A stretch of 64,000 bases of DNA from Pseudomonas sp. 8Z. Its GTDB lineage: Bacteria > Pseudomonadota > Gammaproteobacteria > Pseudomonadales > Pseudomonadaceae. Each line of letters starts with the position of its first letter. Position 1 is the stretch's first letter. Shown here piece by piece: positions 50,737 through 59,986 of this stretch. The notes beneath the pieces are model-generated. The model made no database searches. It was not told the origin of the DNA and worked only from the letters and a program-made list of their open reading frames with translations. Made by a program: the position numbers and the translations under genes. The DNA lies in assembly GCF_902506535.1 (NCBI RefSeq), contig NZ_LR733825.1, forward strand, positions 65,206-129,205. The letters run 5' to 3'.

Positions 50737-53118
50737 TCAGTGGGGCAGCAAGCGCAGGGCGCCTTGGGTGCTGGCGGCGATATCTGCTTCGCTCAGGTGT
50801 TGCGGCCTGTAGACCCCCAGCACATGGCCTGCTGCCTGGTCGGCGTAGTGTGCGTCGAAGGGAACGCCGCTCTGGCCGACGGGGTTGCTGCCGAGTGCCG
50901 TACTGGCATCGGCCAGGTCGATCAGGCGGCGCGTCGAAGGGCCGTAGATTACCTGCCAGGGTGCCGGGCCGATCTTGTGCGAGAGGTTGTCCGGCACCTC
51001 GTGGCTGCCTGGCGCAGCGAAGGGACCGACATTGAGCAGCCAGGCCAAAGGTTGCTGGATGCCCAGTGGATGGGAGTGGGTCAGGGTGTGCGCGCGCCCC
51101 CATTGCCAGGTCTGTGGATCCGCGCCGAGTTGCTCGGTGAGGTGCGTCAGGCTGGCACGCCAGGCGTCGGCAACGATTTGCGCGCGAGTCTGCGTAGTGC
51201 TGCTGCCTTTGCGCTGCCACCAGGGCGATTGCGCGTCGGCGGTCAGGCGTGGCAATGCAACATCGAGTACGCGGCTTTGCAGCAAGCTGTCGAAGAAGGC
51301 ATCGCCCAGTTCGTCGGCCATGGCCTCGTGCGCCAATTGGTAGAGCAACTGGTTGAAGACGGTGGCGGCTACCGAATCCAGCGGATGCTCGCCATTCCAG
51401 TCGGCTAGGCTCTGCACCAGCGCCTGTTCCTGTGCGCCTTGAGCAGCCTCGCGCAGTTCTCCGAGGATCGGCGCCAACACGCGCTTGGGATAGTCGGTGC
51501 CGGTATCCAGTTGCAGGGCCTGGCTATTGTGTTGATCCCATTTCACCGTGGCGTCGCTCAGGCGTTGGTTCAGGCGCCGACCGCGATCCGGCAGATTGTA
51601 GTAGCCAGGAATTTCGATACCGCTGGCTGGCACCGGTTGGTAGTTGGCCGAGACGATGTAGCCGCGTGCCGGGTTTTCTTCCTGCGGGTTATCGGTGAAG
51701 GGGCGATAGCCGAGTTTTTCCGCTTCGCTGCTGGTGCCATCGAGGATGAAGGTGGGGTTGACCCCAGCCGGGCGTAGCGGCAGCTTGGCCGATGCCCACC
51801 AACCGATATCGCCAGCGGCGTTGGCCCAGACCACGTTGAGGCCGGGTGCCTCGATCTTCGCTGCGGCGGCGCGGGCTTTGTCCAATGTGTCGGCGCGGTT
51901 GAGTTGGTAGAAAGCATCGAGGATCGGGTTGTCGGTTTCCAGGAAGGCCCACCACATGGCGATCGGCGTCGTGCCGCTGTTCTGCCCCAGGGCATCGTTG
52001 ATGATCGGGCCGTGTGGCGAGCGGCGCAGGGTGATGGTGACCGCTGCAGCGCCTTTGACCTGGATGCTTTCCGTGCGCTGCTCAAGATCGACCCAGCGGC
52101 CCTGGTACCAGATCTGGTTGGGGTTATCCGGGTTGACGCGCTCGGCGATCAGGTCGAGGTCATCGTTCTGGAACATGGTCAGGCTCCAGGCGAAGTCACG
52201 GTTGTGACCGAGCATGGCACTGGGGATCAGCGCGTGGTGGTAGCCGTACAGCTCGTAGCCGGGCGCTTGCAGGTGGGCTTCGTACCAAACCGCTGGCAGT
52301 GAGAAACGGATATGTGGATCGCCCGCCAATAGCGGTTTGCCGCTGGCGGTGCGGCTGCCGGAGACGGCCCAGGCATTACTGCCTTCGAACTGTGGCAGGC
52401 CGTTATCGGCCAGCGCTGCGTCACTGAGCTGAGCGAGGGCGGCGAGATCCTGCCAGTCGCCGCTGCTTAAAGCTGTGTCTGCGAGTACGCCTTCGGGGTG
52501 CCAGTTGAGGTCGAAGAGTTTGAGGTAATCAGCGCCGAGGGCATCACGCACATGAGTCATCAAGGGCTCGGTGCGCAGTGCGGCCGCGAAGCTGTAGGCC
52601 ATGTAGCCGGCCACGCTGAGGGTGTCGGCGACGGTGAAGGGGCGCGGCTTGATGCCCAGCAGATCGAACTCCATCGGCAGTGGTCGACTGGCCTGGTACT
52701 GATTGATGCCGTCCAGATAGCTTTGCAGTGCGCGTACGGAGGGGCTGCTGGCATCCAGTTGTGCGGCGCGTGCGTCGGCGTGGCGGCCAATTTCCAGGGT
52801 GCGGAACAGGCGGTCGGTGGGCAGCAGCTTCTCGCCCAGCACCTGGGCCAACTCGCCGCGAGCCAGGCGCCGCAGCAGTTCCATCTGGAACAGCCGATCC
52901 TGCGCATGGACGAAACCCAGGGCGCGGTAGAGATCATCCTGATTCTGGGCTTTGAGGTGCGGCACGCCACGCTCGTCGTAGCGCACCGTTACCGGTGCCT
53001 GCAGGCCCGCCAGAGTCAGCTCGCCGTCGCGTTGCGGTTGCTTGCCGTGCAGATACCAGCCTGCGCCTGCGGCGGTCGCGGCAGCGATCAGGGCGAGGGT
53101 GGTCAGGGTGCGTTTCAT
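50737..53118 (-). CDS. Penicillin acylase-family Ntn hydrolase, AHL-acylase-like (cf. HacB)
   Basis: The 793-residue periplasmic protein has a signal peptide (MKRTLTTLALIAAATAAGAG) and an autoprocessing site before S247 in FEGSNAWAVSG, the N-terminal nucleophile of the beta chain. S45-family enzymes of this kind in Pseudomonas (PvdQ, QuiP, HacB) cleave long-chain acyl-homoserine lactones. Its neighbourhood matches, from memory, PA0305 (HacB) of PAO1, so quorum-sensing signal turnover is likely. A divergent AraC-type regulator starts 98 bases away. Confidence 0.88.
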   Translation of the reverse strand: MKRTLTTLALIAAATAAGAGWYLHGKQPQRDGELTLAGLQAPVTVRYDERGVPHLKAQNQDDLYRALGFVHAQDRLFQMELLRRLARGELAQVLGEKLLPTDRLFRTLEIGRHADARAAQLDASSPSVRALQSYLDGINQYQASRPLPMEFDLLGIKPRPFTVADTLSVAGYMAYSFAAALRTEPLMTHVRDALGADYLKLFDLNWHPEGVLADTALSSGDWQDLAALAQLSDAALADNGLPQFEGSNAWAVSGSRTASGKPLLAGDPHIRFSLPAVWYEAHLQAPGYELYGYHHALIPSAMLGHNRDFAWSLTMFQNDDLDLIAERVNPDNPNQIWYQGRWVDLEQRTESIQVKGAAAVTITLRRSPHGPIINDALGQNSGTTPIAMWWAFLETDNPILDAFYQLNRADTLDKARAAAAKIEAPGLNVVWANAAGDIGWWASAKLPLRPAGVNPTFILDGTSSEAEKLGYRPFTDNPQEENPARGYIVSANYQPVPASGIEIPGYYNLPDRGRRLNQRLSDATVKWDQHNSQALQLDTGTDYPKRVLAPILGELREAAQGAQEQALVQSLADWNGEHPLDSVAATVFNQLLYQLAHEAMADELGDAFFDSLLQSRVLDVALPRLTADAQSPWWQRKGSSTTQTRAQIVADAWRASLTHLTEQLGADPQTWQWGRAHTLTHSHPLGIQQPLAWLLNVGPFAAPGSHEVPDNLSHKIGPAPWQVIYGPSTRRLIDLADASTALGSNPVGQSGVPFDAHYADQAAGHVLGVYRPQHLSEADIAASTQGALRLLPH

Positions 53119-53216
53119 CGAGCGTCAATCCTTGTTCTTATGAGTGGCAGCAGGTCGGCATTCTGCGCAGTTACCCGGGCGCTGGCATTGACCAAGGGCT
53201 GCAGTATTGAAAGTCT

Positions 53217-54260
53217 ATGGTCAATTCTGCCCTGGAACTTGTCATGCCTGATGCCGAACGCTCCGCATTCGTCGCTCTGACGCACTCCGCGACCTTGCGT
53301 CGCCTGCTCTACGAAGCCCTGGCGGCGTTGAGTCTTGACCCTACCGACAGCTACCGGCGGGCCTATGCTGGTGTCCCCCTGGCTTCGCCGCTGCTCGATG
53401 CGCGCGAGGATCACGACAACGCTCCACGGTTCTGGCAGGCCATCGCCGATATCAGTGGCGATGCCGACATCGGTTTGCACCTGGCCGAAGCCATGCAGCC
53501 CAGGCCTATGGATGTGGTCGGCTACCTGCTGCTGGCGGCCCGTGACTTGCGCCAGGGGTTGCAGGCCTTCGTGCGCTATCAGCACATCCTCTCCGGCGGC
53601 TTCGTCGCGCGATTGGAGGAGGGCGACGACCAGGTGCGCTTGGTAATCGATCTGAACTACCGGGGGTTCGGTTCATTGCGCCAGCAGATGGAGTGCCTTG
53701 CCTTGCTGCTGTACAAGATGCTGGCGGCGGCTTGTCCGGTTGCGCTGCCCTTGTGGGGGGTCGAGTTTCGCCACCCGGCGCCACGCCATTTGCATGAGCA
53801 TCGCCGGCTGCTGGGTGTCACGCCGTCTTTCGGCCAGACGCACGATGCACTGATCTTGCCGCGTGCAGCGTTGTCCAGGCCATTGCGCAGTGCCAATGCG
53901 CGCTTGTTCGAGGTGTTGGGCGAGGAAGCGCAGCGGCAACTGGACGAGCTGGTGGAGAACCAGTTACTGGTGCGTGTGCGCTACTGGCTGGAGCTCAATC
54001 TTGGTCTGGTGAGTTGTGATTTGCGCCACTGTGCAGCAGCGCTTGGGCTGTCCTACTCGGCGTTGCAACGTGCGCTGAGCGAGCAGGGCAGCAGCTTTCG
54101 CGCCTTGCATGATGAGGTGCGTCGGCTCAAGGCGCTGCGCCTGCTGGAGCAGGGCAAGGCAGTGCGCGAAGTGGCCCGTGCCTGCGGCTTCGCTGAGCTG
54201 TCGCCCTTCTACCGTGCGTTTCGACGTTGGCAAGGCGGTACGCCGCGTGGGCGGGGTTAA
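53217..54260 (+). CDS. AraC-family transcriptional regulator
   Basis: The 347-residue protein has an N-terminal Arabinose_bd-like sensing domain (residues about 20-210) and a C-terminal pair of helix-turn-helix motifs (CAAALGLSYSALQRALSEQG and VREVARACGFAELSPFYRAFRRW). It diverges from the acylase gene and is the natural candidate to control it. Its end overlaps the convergent neighbour by four bases. Confidence 0.9.
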   Translation: MVNSALELVMPDAERSAFVALTHSATLRRLLYEALAALSLDPTDSYRRAYAGVPLASPLLDAREDHDNAPRFWQAIADISGDADIGLHLAEAMQPRPMDVVGYLLLAARDLRQGLQAFVRYQHILSGGFVARLEEGDDQVRLVIDLNYRGFGSLRQQMECLALLLYKMLAAACPVALPLWGVEFRHPAPRHLHEHRRLLGVTPSFGQTHDALILPRAALSRPLRSANARLFEVLGEEAQRQLDELVENQLLVRVRYWLELNLGLVSCDLRHCAAALGLSYSALQRALSEQGSSFRALHDEVRRLKALRLLEQGKAVREVARACGFAELSPFYRAFRRWQGGTPRGRG

Positions 54261-54832
54261 TCCTGGCGTTGCCAGTCGCAGAAACAGCCGACGGCCAGGG
54301 TATTGCTGGCATTCACGCGGCGCTCTGCGGCCAGGGCTTCGAGGATCGGCTCGATGAAACTGTTGCTCGAGTTGCACACCAACCCTTCGCTGTACGGGCC
54401 GAAGTAGGCGAGGTGACCTTGCCGATCCCAGATCGCCACGGCTGGGCTGGCGGGTATGGAGTCGCTGCCAGGGAGCGTTTCGAGGGTTTGCAACGCACCG
54501 AGCTCAGCCGACAGGCTGCCTTTGCTGCCCGAGCGTTGCACGGCATAGAAGGCCACGCCCATGGGCGAGTAAGCGGCGATCAGTTCGGCGAGGTGCTGTT
54601 GATTGCCGACATTGCACGGGCAGGCCGGATCCCAGAAATGCACCAGACGGATCGGCCCCGGCCCGGCCAGCTCATCGGGCAGGCGCAGTTCCACGCCGGA
54701 GAACACGGCGGCGCGCTCGTCGAAGGTGCGTAGGTAGCGGGCTTCGAACCAGCGATAGGCCACGAATAAAGCCACCGCGCAGAGGGCGGTCAGCAGTAGG
54801 GCGATCCAGGTGGTGCGTGATGGGCGTGGCAT
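54257..54832 (-). CDS. Thioredoxin-fold protein, DUF6436-like
   Basis: The 191-residue protein has an N-terminal membrane anchor (WIALLLTALCAVALFVAYRW) and a thioredoxin-like domain with HFWDPACPCN, in which CPC replaces the normal CxxC, and SPAVAIWDRQGHLAYFG. It would face the periplasm. Additional Cys residues near the C-terminus (AVGCFCDW) form a second pair. A redox role is plausible but the family is uncharacterised. Confidence 0.75.
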   Translation of the reverse strand: MPRPSRTTWIALLLTALCAVALFVAYRWFEARYLRTFDERAAVFSGVELRLPDELAGPGPIRLVHFWDPACPCNVGNQQHLAELIAAYSPMGVAFYAVQRSGSKGSLSAELGALQTLETLPGSDSIPASPAVAIWDRQGHLAYFGPYSEGLVCNSSNSFIEPILEALAAERRVNASNTLAVGCFCDWQRQD

Positions 54833-54941
54833 GGGGGCAGGCTTGGCGAATGGGTGATTAGCTTGCCATGCCGCGCCTGGCAGCAGAATATCGGCGCTTC
54901 GTTAATCCTCGTCGTTTCCTGTAGTCCACGTCGGAAAGTCC

Positions 54942-55883
54942 ATGTCAGAGCCCTTCCAGCCCGAGCAACTGCGCCCACTGCTGCGACCCTTGGCCGCAGC
55001 CCGTCTCGATCTACCCGCCGTGCAGGCCTACCGCAGCTTCTATGGGCTCGACCTGGCGACGCGCCACGCTGGCCTGGACTGCCGTTTGGGTAGTTTCAGC
55101 GCTGCCGGATATCAGCTCGCCGTACAAATCTGGGCGCCAGCCGAGCCGCGCGGCACCTTGCTGCTGATGCACGGCTACTACGACCACATGGGGCTGTATC
55201 GACATGTGATCGACTGGGCGCTGGGTTTGAACTTCGCCGTGCTGGCCTGCGACCTACCGGGGCACGGGCTGTCCAGTGGGCCGCGAGCCAGCATCGGTGA
55301 CTTCGCCGAGTATCAGCAGGTGCTGCTTGCTCTGTTCGAACAGGCCGCCGAGCTAGAACTGCCGCAGCCCTGGCACCTGTGTGGGCAGAGCACCGGCGGG
55401 GCAATCCTGCTGGATTATCTGCTGAGCGATGGGGCGCGCCCGGAGCTTGGCCAGAGCATTCTGCTGGCACCGCTGGTGCGCCCGCGTTCGTGGGCCTGGT
55501 CGAAGTTCAGTTACTGCATGCTCAGCCCTTTCGTGCGTGAGATCCCGCGTCGTTTCAGCGAGAACTCCAGTGATGCCGCCTTTATCCATTTCGTCCACAA
55601 CCTCGACCCGCTGCAGCCGCGCAGTCTGCCGACCGCCTGGGTCGGCGCGCTGAAGCGCTGGGTGCCGCGTATAGAAAGGGCCACACGTAGCGCGCACAGC
55701 CCGCTGATCGTGCAGGGTGAGCAGGACATGACGGTGGACTGGCAGCACAACCTTGAGGTGCTGCAGGACAAGTTTCGTCAGCCAAGCATCCTGCGCCTGC
55801 CGGAGGCGCGGCATCATCTGGCTAACGAGGACGAAGCACTGCGTCGACGCTACTTCGACTTTCTTAGTGAGCGTTTGGCGTAG
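54942..55883 (+). CDS. Alpha/beta hydrolase (lysophospholipase-like)
   Basis: The 313-residue enzyme has HGYYDHMGLY (oxyanion strand), the nucleophile Ser in CGQSTGGAILL, and late Asp (GEQDMTVD) and His (EARHHL), a complete catalytic triad of the serine-aminopeptidase-like S33/monoglyceride-lipase group. No signal peptide is present. The substrate is unknown, perhaps a lipid or ester. GGAAAG precedes the ATG. Confidence 0.88.
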   Translation: MSEPFQPEQLRPLLRPLAAARLDLPAVQAYRSFYGLDLATRHAGLDCRLGSFSAAGYQLAVQIWAPAEPRGTLLLMHGYYDHMGLYRHVIDWALGLNFAVLACDLPGHGLSSGPRASIGDFAEYQQVLLALFEQAAELELPQPWHLCGQSTGGAILLDYLLSDGARPELGQSILLAPLVRPRSWAWSKFSYCMLSPFVREIPRRFSENSSDAAFIHFVHNLDPLQPRSLPTAWVGALKRWVPRIERATRSAHSPLIVQGEQDMTVDWQHNLEVLQDKFRQPSILRLPEARHHLANEDEALRRRYFDFLSERLA

Positions 55884-56004
55884 GGCTGAGTGAGCGGATT
55901 TATCCGCGATGGGCATGAGTGCCGGGTGCCAGGTTGTTCGCTGGCGCACCTGCGCTCGCTCTCAATGTGCTCGTTTCTGAGTGCCGCCCAGTGACTTCGG
56001 GCCT

Positions 56005-56769
56005 TCAGATACCCTGCGGCGGCGGCTCCAGCTCGCTGCTGCTCATGCCCACAGCCAGGCCCGCGCGCAGCGATGACAAGGCCGCCTTGTAATAGGCCTG
56101 GCCATCGGCTGATTGGGCGAACTCGACGAACTGCTCCAGCTCCGGGTCGGAAAGCTCGCGGTAAACGTGCAACAGGGTGTTATCCAGATCCTGCTCGATC
56201 TGTGCCATCAGGCGCTCGCGCTGGCCATTGAGCAGGCTTTGCGCCTGGCCGCCGCCGAGCAGACCGGGAATCATCTGGCTGAGGCTGTCGGCTGCCACGC
56301 CAGCCAGGGCCAGACTGACCTCGGCGCCTGCTTGCTTGGCAGGCAGCGCCTGGGCTAGGTGACGAATCAGCAGGCGGCGTGTGGCATCGGCTTCGGTACG
56401 GGGTAGGCCGTTGGCGTAGCGTGCGAGCTGATCGCTGCGGGTGGCCAGCACCTCGGCGGCGACGATTTTGCGCCCCAAGGCGGACTGAAAGAAGGCCAGC
56501 GCTGGCTGCGGATTGGCCAGCTCCATGCGCAAATTGTGCTGGGCGCGGCGGTCGATAGCGGCGGCGGCGAAGCGCTGATTGCTGTTGTCCACCAGCGCCT
56601 GGTAGACGGCAGGCGGTAGCGTGCTGCGATAGCGCAACTGAGCGGCGTCGAGCGCCTGATTGAAGTGTTCGCGCTGCTGTGGCCAGCCCGCAGCCTGATA
56701 CAGGCGAAGGTGCTCGTCGGCCATGGCCGGCAGGGCCATACAGAGCAACAGGGCAAACAGAACACGCAT
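56005..56769 (-). CDS. DUF2059 domain periplasmic protein
   Basis: Start chosen at ATG 56769 behind AAGGAG. The 254-residue protein has a signal peptide (MRVLFALLLCMALPAMA) and a helical C-terminal DUF2059 segment (YRELSDPELEQFVEFAQSAD). The family is uncharacterised. It diverges from the prolyl hydroxylase-like gene. Confidence 0.82.
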   Translation of the reverse strand: MRVLFALLLCMALPAMADEHLRLYQAAGWPQQREHFNQALDAAQLRYRSTLPPAVYQALVDNSNQRFAAAAIDRRAQHNLRMELANPQPALAFFQSALGRKIVAAEVLATRSDQLARYANGLPRTEADATRRLLIRHLAQALPAKQAGAEVSLALAGVAADSLSQMIPGLLGGGQAQSLLNGQRERLMAQIEQDLDNTLLHVYRELSDPELEQFVEFAQSADGQAYYKAALSSLRAGLAVGMSSSELEPPPQGI

Positions 56770-56888
56770 CGCAAACTCCTTGGCAAACCGCCTGACCATT
56801 GCTCATGACGAGAGCTGGCGGCTGGCTATTTTCGGTGGCTGGCAATGGCTTGTCGAGCAGTTCGCTGGGCGCTGATAGAATCGCCGAC

Positions 56889-57506
56889 ATGACCGACTTT
56901 CCCGTATCTTTCGCAGCCCTCATCGACGACCTTGCCAGCCAAGGGTGGTCGCAGCAGGAGCTGTTCGCCCCTCAGGGTCTGACCCGCGAACTGGCCGCCG
57001 AGTGCCACCGCCGTGTGCAAAACGGCGACCTTTATGCTGCGGCTGTCGGCCGGGGCGAGGCTCAGCAGGTGCAGGAAGGCATTCGCGGTGACCGTATTCA
57101 GTGGGTTGAGCCCGGTCAGAGCGAGGCTTGCGACCGCTATCTGGTGCTGATGGATGAGCTGCGCCAGGCGCTCAACCAGTCCTTCTATCTGGGGCTGGAA
57201 GACTTCGAGTGCCATTTCGCCTGCTATGCGCCGGGGGCTTTTTACCAGCGGCATTTCGACCGTTTCCGCGATGACGACCGACGCACCGTGTCGGCTGTGA
57301 TCTACCTCAACGAGGATTGGCTGCCCGAGCAAGGTGGAGCGCTGCGCATGTACTTGCCCGATGGTGGTGAGCATGACGTGCTGCCGCAGGCGGGCACGTT
57401 GGCACTGTTCATGTCCGCCGAGGTGCCTCATGAAGTGTTGGCCGCCACGCGTGAGCGCTTGTCGCTGACCGGTTGGTTCCGCCGTCGCGGCGATAGCCCG
57501 CTCTGA
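56889..57506 (+). CDS. 2-oxoglutarate/Fe(II) prolyl hydroxylase-like oxygenase
   Basis: Start chosen at ATG 56889; the upstream frame has no ribosome binding site. The 205-residue enzyme shows the Fe(II) triad H-x-D in QRHFDRF and a distal His in EVPHEV, and the 2-oxoglutarate-binding Arg in RERLSLTGWFRR. It matches the Pseudomonas prolyl hydroxylase PPHD, which hydroxylates a proline in EF-Tu, a bacterial relative of the human oxygen sensors. It is followed three bases later by a DUF523 gene. Confidence 0.9.
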   Translation: MTDFPVSFAALIDDLASQGWSQQELFAPQGLTRELAAECHRRVQNGDLYAAAVGRGEAQQVQEGIRGDRIQWVEPGQSEACDRYLVLMDELRQALNQSFYLGLEDFECHFACYAPGAFYQRHFDRFRDDDRRTVSAVIYLNEDWLPEQGGALRMYLPDGGEHDVLPQAGTLALFMSAEVPHEVLAATRERLSLTGWFRRRGDSPL

Positions 57507-57509
57507 GCC

Positions 57510-58022
57510 ATGCAGAAGATTCTTGTCAGCCGCTGTCTGCTGGGTGATCGCGTGCGCTACGACGGTGGCGCCCATGGCCCTTATGACCTGCTGCAGCAGT
57601 GGTTGCACGAGGGACGGGTGATTGCCTTATGCCCCGAAGTGGCCGGTGGTCTGCCGACGCCTCGTCCGCCTGCCGAAATTGCCGGTGGGCAGGGTGCGCA
57701 GGTGTTGGATGGTCGGCTGCCGGTGTTGACCGTTGAGGGCAACGACGTCACTGCGGCCTTTCTCGACGGTGCCGAGCGAGCACTGGCGCTGGTGCAGGCG
57801 CACGGTATCCGTTTGGCGCTGCTCAAGGCGCGCAGCCCGTCCTGCGGCAATCTGGAAAACTACGACGGTAGCTTCAGCGGTGTGCGTGTCGCGGGCGAGG
57901 GCGTGACTGCGGCATTGTTGCGCCGTGCAGGCGTCAAGGTGTTCAACGAGCAGCAACTCGACGAAGCACAGCATGCTCTGCAAGTGCTGGAGCGCGAAAT
58001 GGGAACGCCTGGCGCCGTCTAG
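57510..58022 (+). CDS. DUF523 protein
   Basis: The 170-residue protein has the conserved DUF523 motifs VSRCLLGDRVRYDG, CPEVAGGLPTPRPPAEI and KARSPSCG, rich in Cys and fit for metal or iron-sulfur binding. The function is not established. It is directly downstream of the oxygenase gene, with a three-base gap, and probably shares its transcript. Confidence 0.9.
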   Translation: MQKILVSRCLLGDRVRYDGGAHGPYDLLQQWLHEGRVIALCPEVAGGLPTPRPPAEIAGGQGAQVLDGRLPVLTVEGNDVTAAFLDGAERALALVQAHGIRLALLKARSPSCGNLENYDGSFSGVRVAGEGVTAALLRRAGVKVFNEQQLDEAQHALQVLEREMGTPGAV

Positions 58023-58058
58023 AGTCCACCGCACTCTGCCTTGAGTGAGGATGCGTTG

Positions 58059-58496
58059 ATGAACCGAATGCTCAATACCTTTTCCCTTGCTGTTGCCTTG
58101 TTGCTCGGTGCCAGCGCCACTGCCTGGGCCGATATGCCGCGCACGCCCGCGCCGGAAGGGGCCAAGGTGTACTTCATCGAGCCTGCCGATGGCGCGACGG
58201 TCGGTCAAACATTCACCGTCAAGTTCGGCCTCAAAGGTATGGGGGTGGCGCCGGCGGGGGTCGATGCGCCGGCTACCGGGCACCATCACCTGCTGATCGA
58301 CGTCGATTCGCCGCCCGCGATGAATGCGCCTTTGCCGATGACCGACGCCATCCGCCACTTCGGCAAGGGCCAGACCGAAACCGAGCTGACCCTGCCACCG
58401 GGCAAGCACACCTTGCAGTTGCTGGTGGGCGACAAGAACCACGTGCCGCTGGATCCGCCGGTGATGTCGGAGAAGATCAGCGTGACGGTGAAGTGA
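58059..58496 (+). CDS. DUF4399 periplasmic protein
   Basis: Start taken at ATG 58059 behind GAGG. The 145-residue protein has a signal peptide (MNRMLNTFSLAVALLLGASATAWA) and the DUF4399 core with YFIEPADGATV, KFGLKGMGVAPAG and GHHHLLID. The His-rich site may bind a metal. The role is unknown. Confidence 0.88.
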   Translation: MNRMLNTFSLAVALLLGASATAWADMPRTPAPEGAKVYFIEPADGATVGQTFTVKFGLKGMGVAPAGVDAPATGHHHLLIDVDSPPAMNAPLPMTDAIRHFGKGQTETELTLPPGKHTLQLLVGDKNHVPLDPPVMSEKISVTVK

Positions 58497-58530
58497 TCCT
58501 GTAGCGCGGATTCACACCCATCCAGACGAA

Positions 58531-58556
58531 AAAGGGCGACCCGAGGGTCGCCCTTT
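58531..58556. terminator. Bidirectional terminator between DUF4399 gene and serA
   Basis: AAAGGGCGACC-CGA-GGGTCGCCCTTT lies between convergent genes and could end both transcripts. Confidence 0.9.
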
Positions 58557-58573
58557 GCATATCCGCTTGGTGC

Positions 58574-59803
58574 TTAGAACAGCACGCGGCTACGGATGGT
58601 GCCGTTGACCTGCTGCAGTTTCTCCAGCGCCAGATCCGAGTACTCGGCGTCGACGTCGATCACCACGTAGCCGACCTTGTCGTTGGTCTGCAGGAACTGG
58701 CCGGAGATGTTGATGCCGTTGTCGGCGAACACCTTGTTGATCTCGCTCATCACGCCCGGCACGTTCTCGTGGATGTGCAGCAGACGGTGCTTGCCAGCAT
58801 GGGCTGGCAGGGCCACTTCGGGGAAGTTGACCGAGGACACCGAGGTGCCGTTGTCGCTGTACTTGACCAGCTTCTCGGCCACTTCCAGGCCGATGTTGGC
58901 CTGGGCTTCGGCGGTGGAACCACCGATGTGCGGGGTCAGGATCACGCGATCCAGGCCGCGCAGCGGGCTTTCGAAGATATCGTCGTTGGACTTGGGTTCG
59001 ACCGGGAACACGTCGATGGCGGCGCCGATCAGGTGCTCGTCCTTGATCGCCTGGGCCAGGTGATCCAGTTCGACCACGGTGCCGCGAGCAGCGTTGATCA
59101 GGATGGCGCCCTGCTTCATGGCGCGGATTTCCTTCTCACCGATCATCCACTGGGTGGACGGCAGCTCCGGTACGTGCAGCGAGACGATGTCGGCCATGCC
59201 CAGCAACTCGTGCAGGCTGCCGATTTGCGTGGCGTTACCCAGCGGCAGCTTGGTCACGGTGTCGTAGAAGAACACCTGCATGCCCAGTGCTTCGGCCAGT
59301 ACCGAGAGTTGGGTGCCGATGGAGCCGTAGCCGACGATGCCGAGTTTCTTGCCACGGATCTCGAAGGAGTTGGCCGCCGACTTGATCCAGCCACCACGGT
59401 GGCAGGAGGCGTTCTTCTCGGGGATGCCGCGCAGCAGCAGGATGGCTTCGGCCAGCACCAGTTCGGCCACCGAGCGGGTGTTGGAATAGGGGGCGTTGAA
59501 CACGGCGATGCCGCGCTCGCGGGCAGCGTCCAGATCGACCTGGTTGGTGCCGATGCAGAAGCAGCCGACGGCGACCAGTTTCTTCGCGCAATCGAAAACG
59601 TCTGCGGTCAGTTGCGTGCGTGAGCGGATGCCGATGAAGTGCGCGTCGGCGATTTTCGCCTTCAGCTCCTCACCCGAGAGGGCGGTCTTGAGGTACTCGA
59701 TGTTGGTGTAACCGGCGGCCTTCAGTGTGTCGACGGCGTTCTGGTGCACGCCTTCGAGAAGAAGGAACTTGATCTTGCTCTTTTCGAGAGAGGTCTTGCT
59801 CAT
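58574..59803 (-). CDS. serA: D-3-phosphoglycerate dehydrogenase SerA
   Basis: Start chosen at ATG 59803. The 409-residue enzyme makes 3-phosphohydroxypyruvate, the first step of serine synthesis. NAD-binding motif GYGSIGTQLSVLAEALG, catalytic Arg and Glu (NAARGTVVELDHL region) and His (LTPHIGGSTAEAQ) are present, with a C-terminal ACT domain for serine feedback (VPGVMSEINKVFADNGIN). The enzyme also reduces 2-oxoglutarate to D-2-hydroxyglutarate, which the divergent neighbour can remove. Confidence 0.97.
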   Translation of the reverse strand: MSKTSLEKSKIKFLLLEGVHQNAVDTLKAAGYTNIEYLKTALSGEELKAKIADAHFIGIRSRTQLTADVFDCAKKLVAVGCFCIGTNQVDLDAARERGIAVFNAPYSNTRSVAELVLAEAILLLRGIPEKNASCHRGGWIKSAANSFEIRGKKLGIVGYGSIGTQLSVLAEALGMQVFFYDTVTKLPLGNATQIGSLHELLGMADIVSLHVPELPSTQWMIGEKEIRAMKQGAILINAARGTVVELDHLAQAIKDEHLIGAAIDVFPVEPKSNDDIFESPLRGLDRVILTPHIGGSTAEAQANIGLEVAEKLVKYSDNGTSVSSVNFPEVALPAHAGKHRLLHIHENVPGVMSEINKVFADNGINISGQFLQTNDKVGYVVIDVDAEYSDLALEKLQQVNGTIRSRVLF

Positions 59804-59986
59804 CGGAGTACCTGTTGTCCCACGTGATGATGTCATGGAGGGGCCGAGAAACTCAGCCAGTGCCCGCAGATCGCTGCATGGCTCGATTCACGGGGGGCGT
59901 ATGCTAGCATGTTCGCCTTTTTCAATGCTCGGTTGCGACCTGAATGGTTCTCAGGGCGACCATGAATCCTTTGCGAGTTCCTGACG

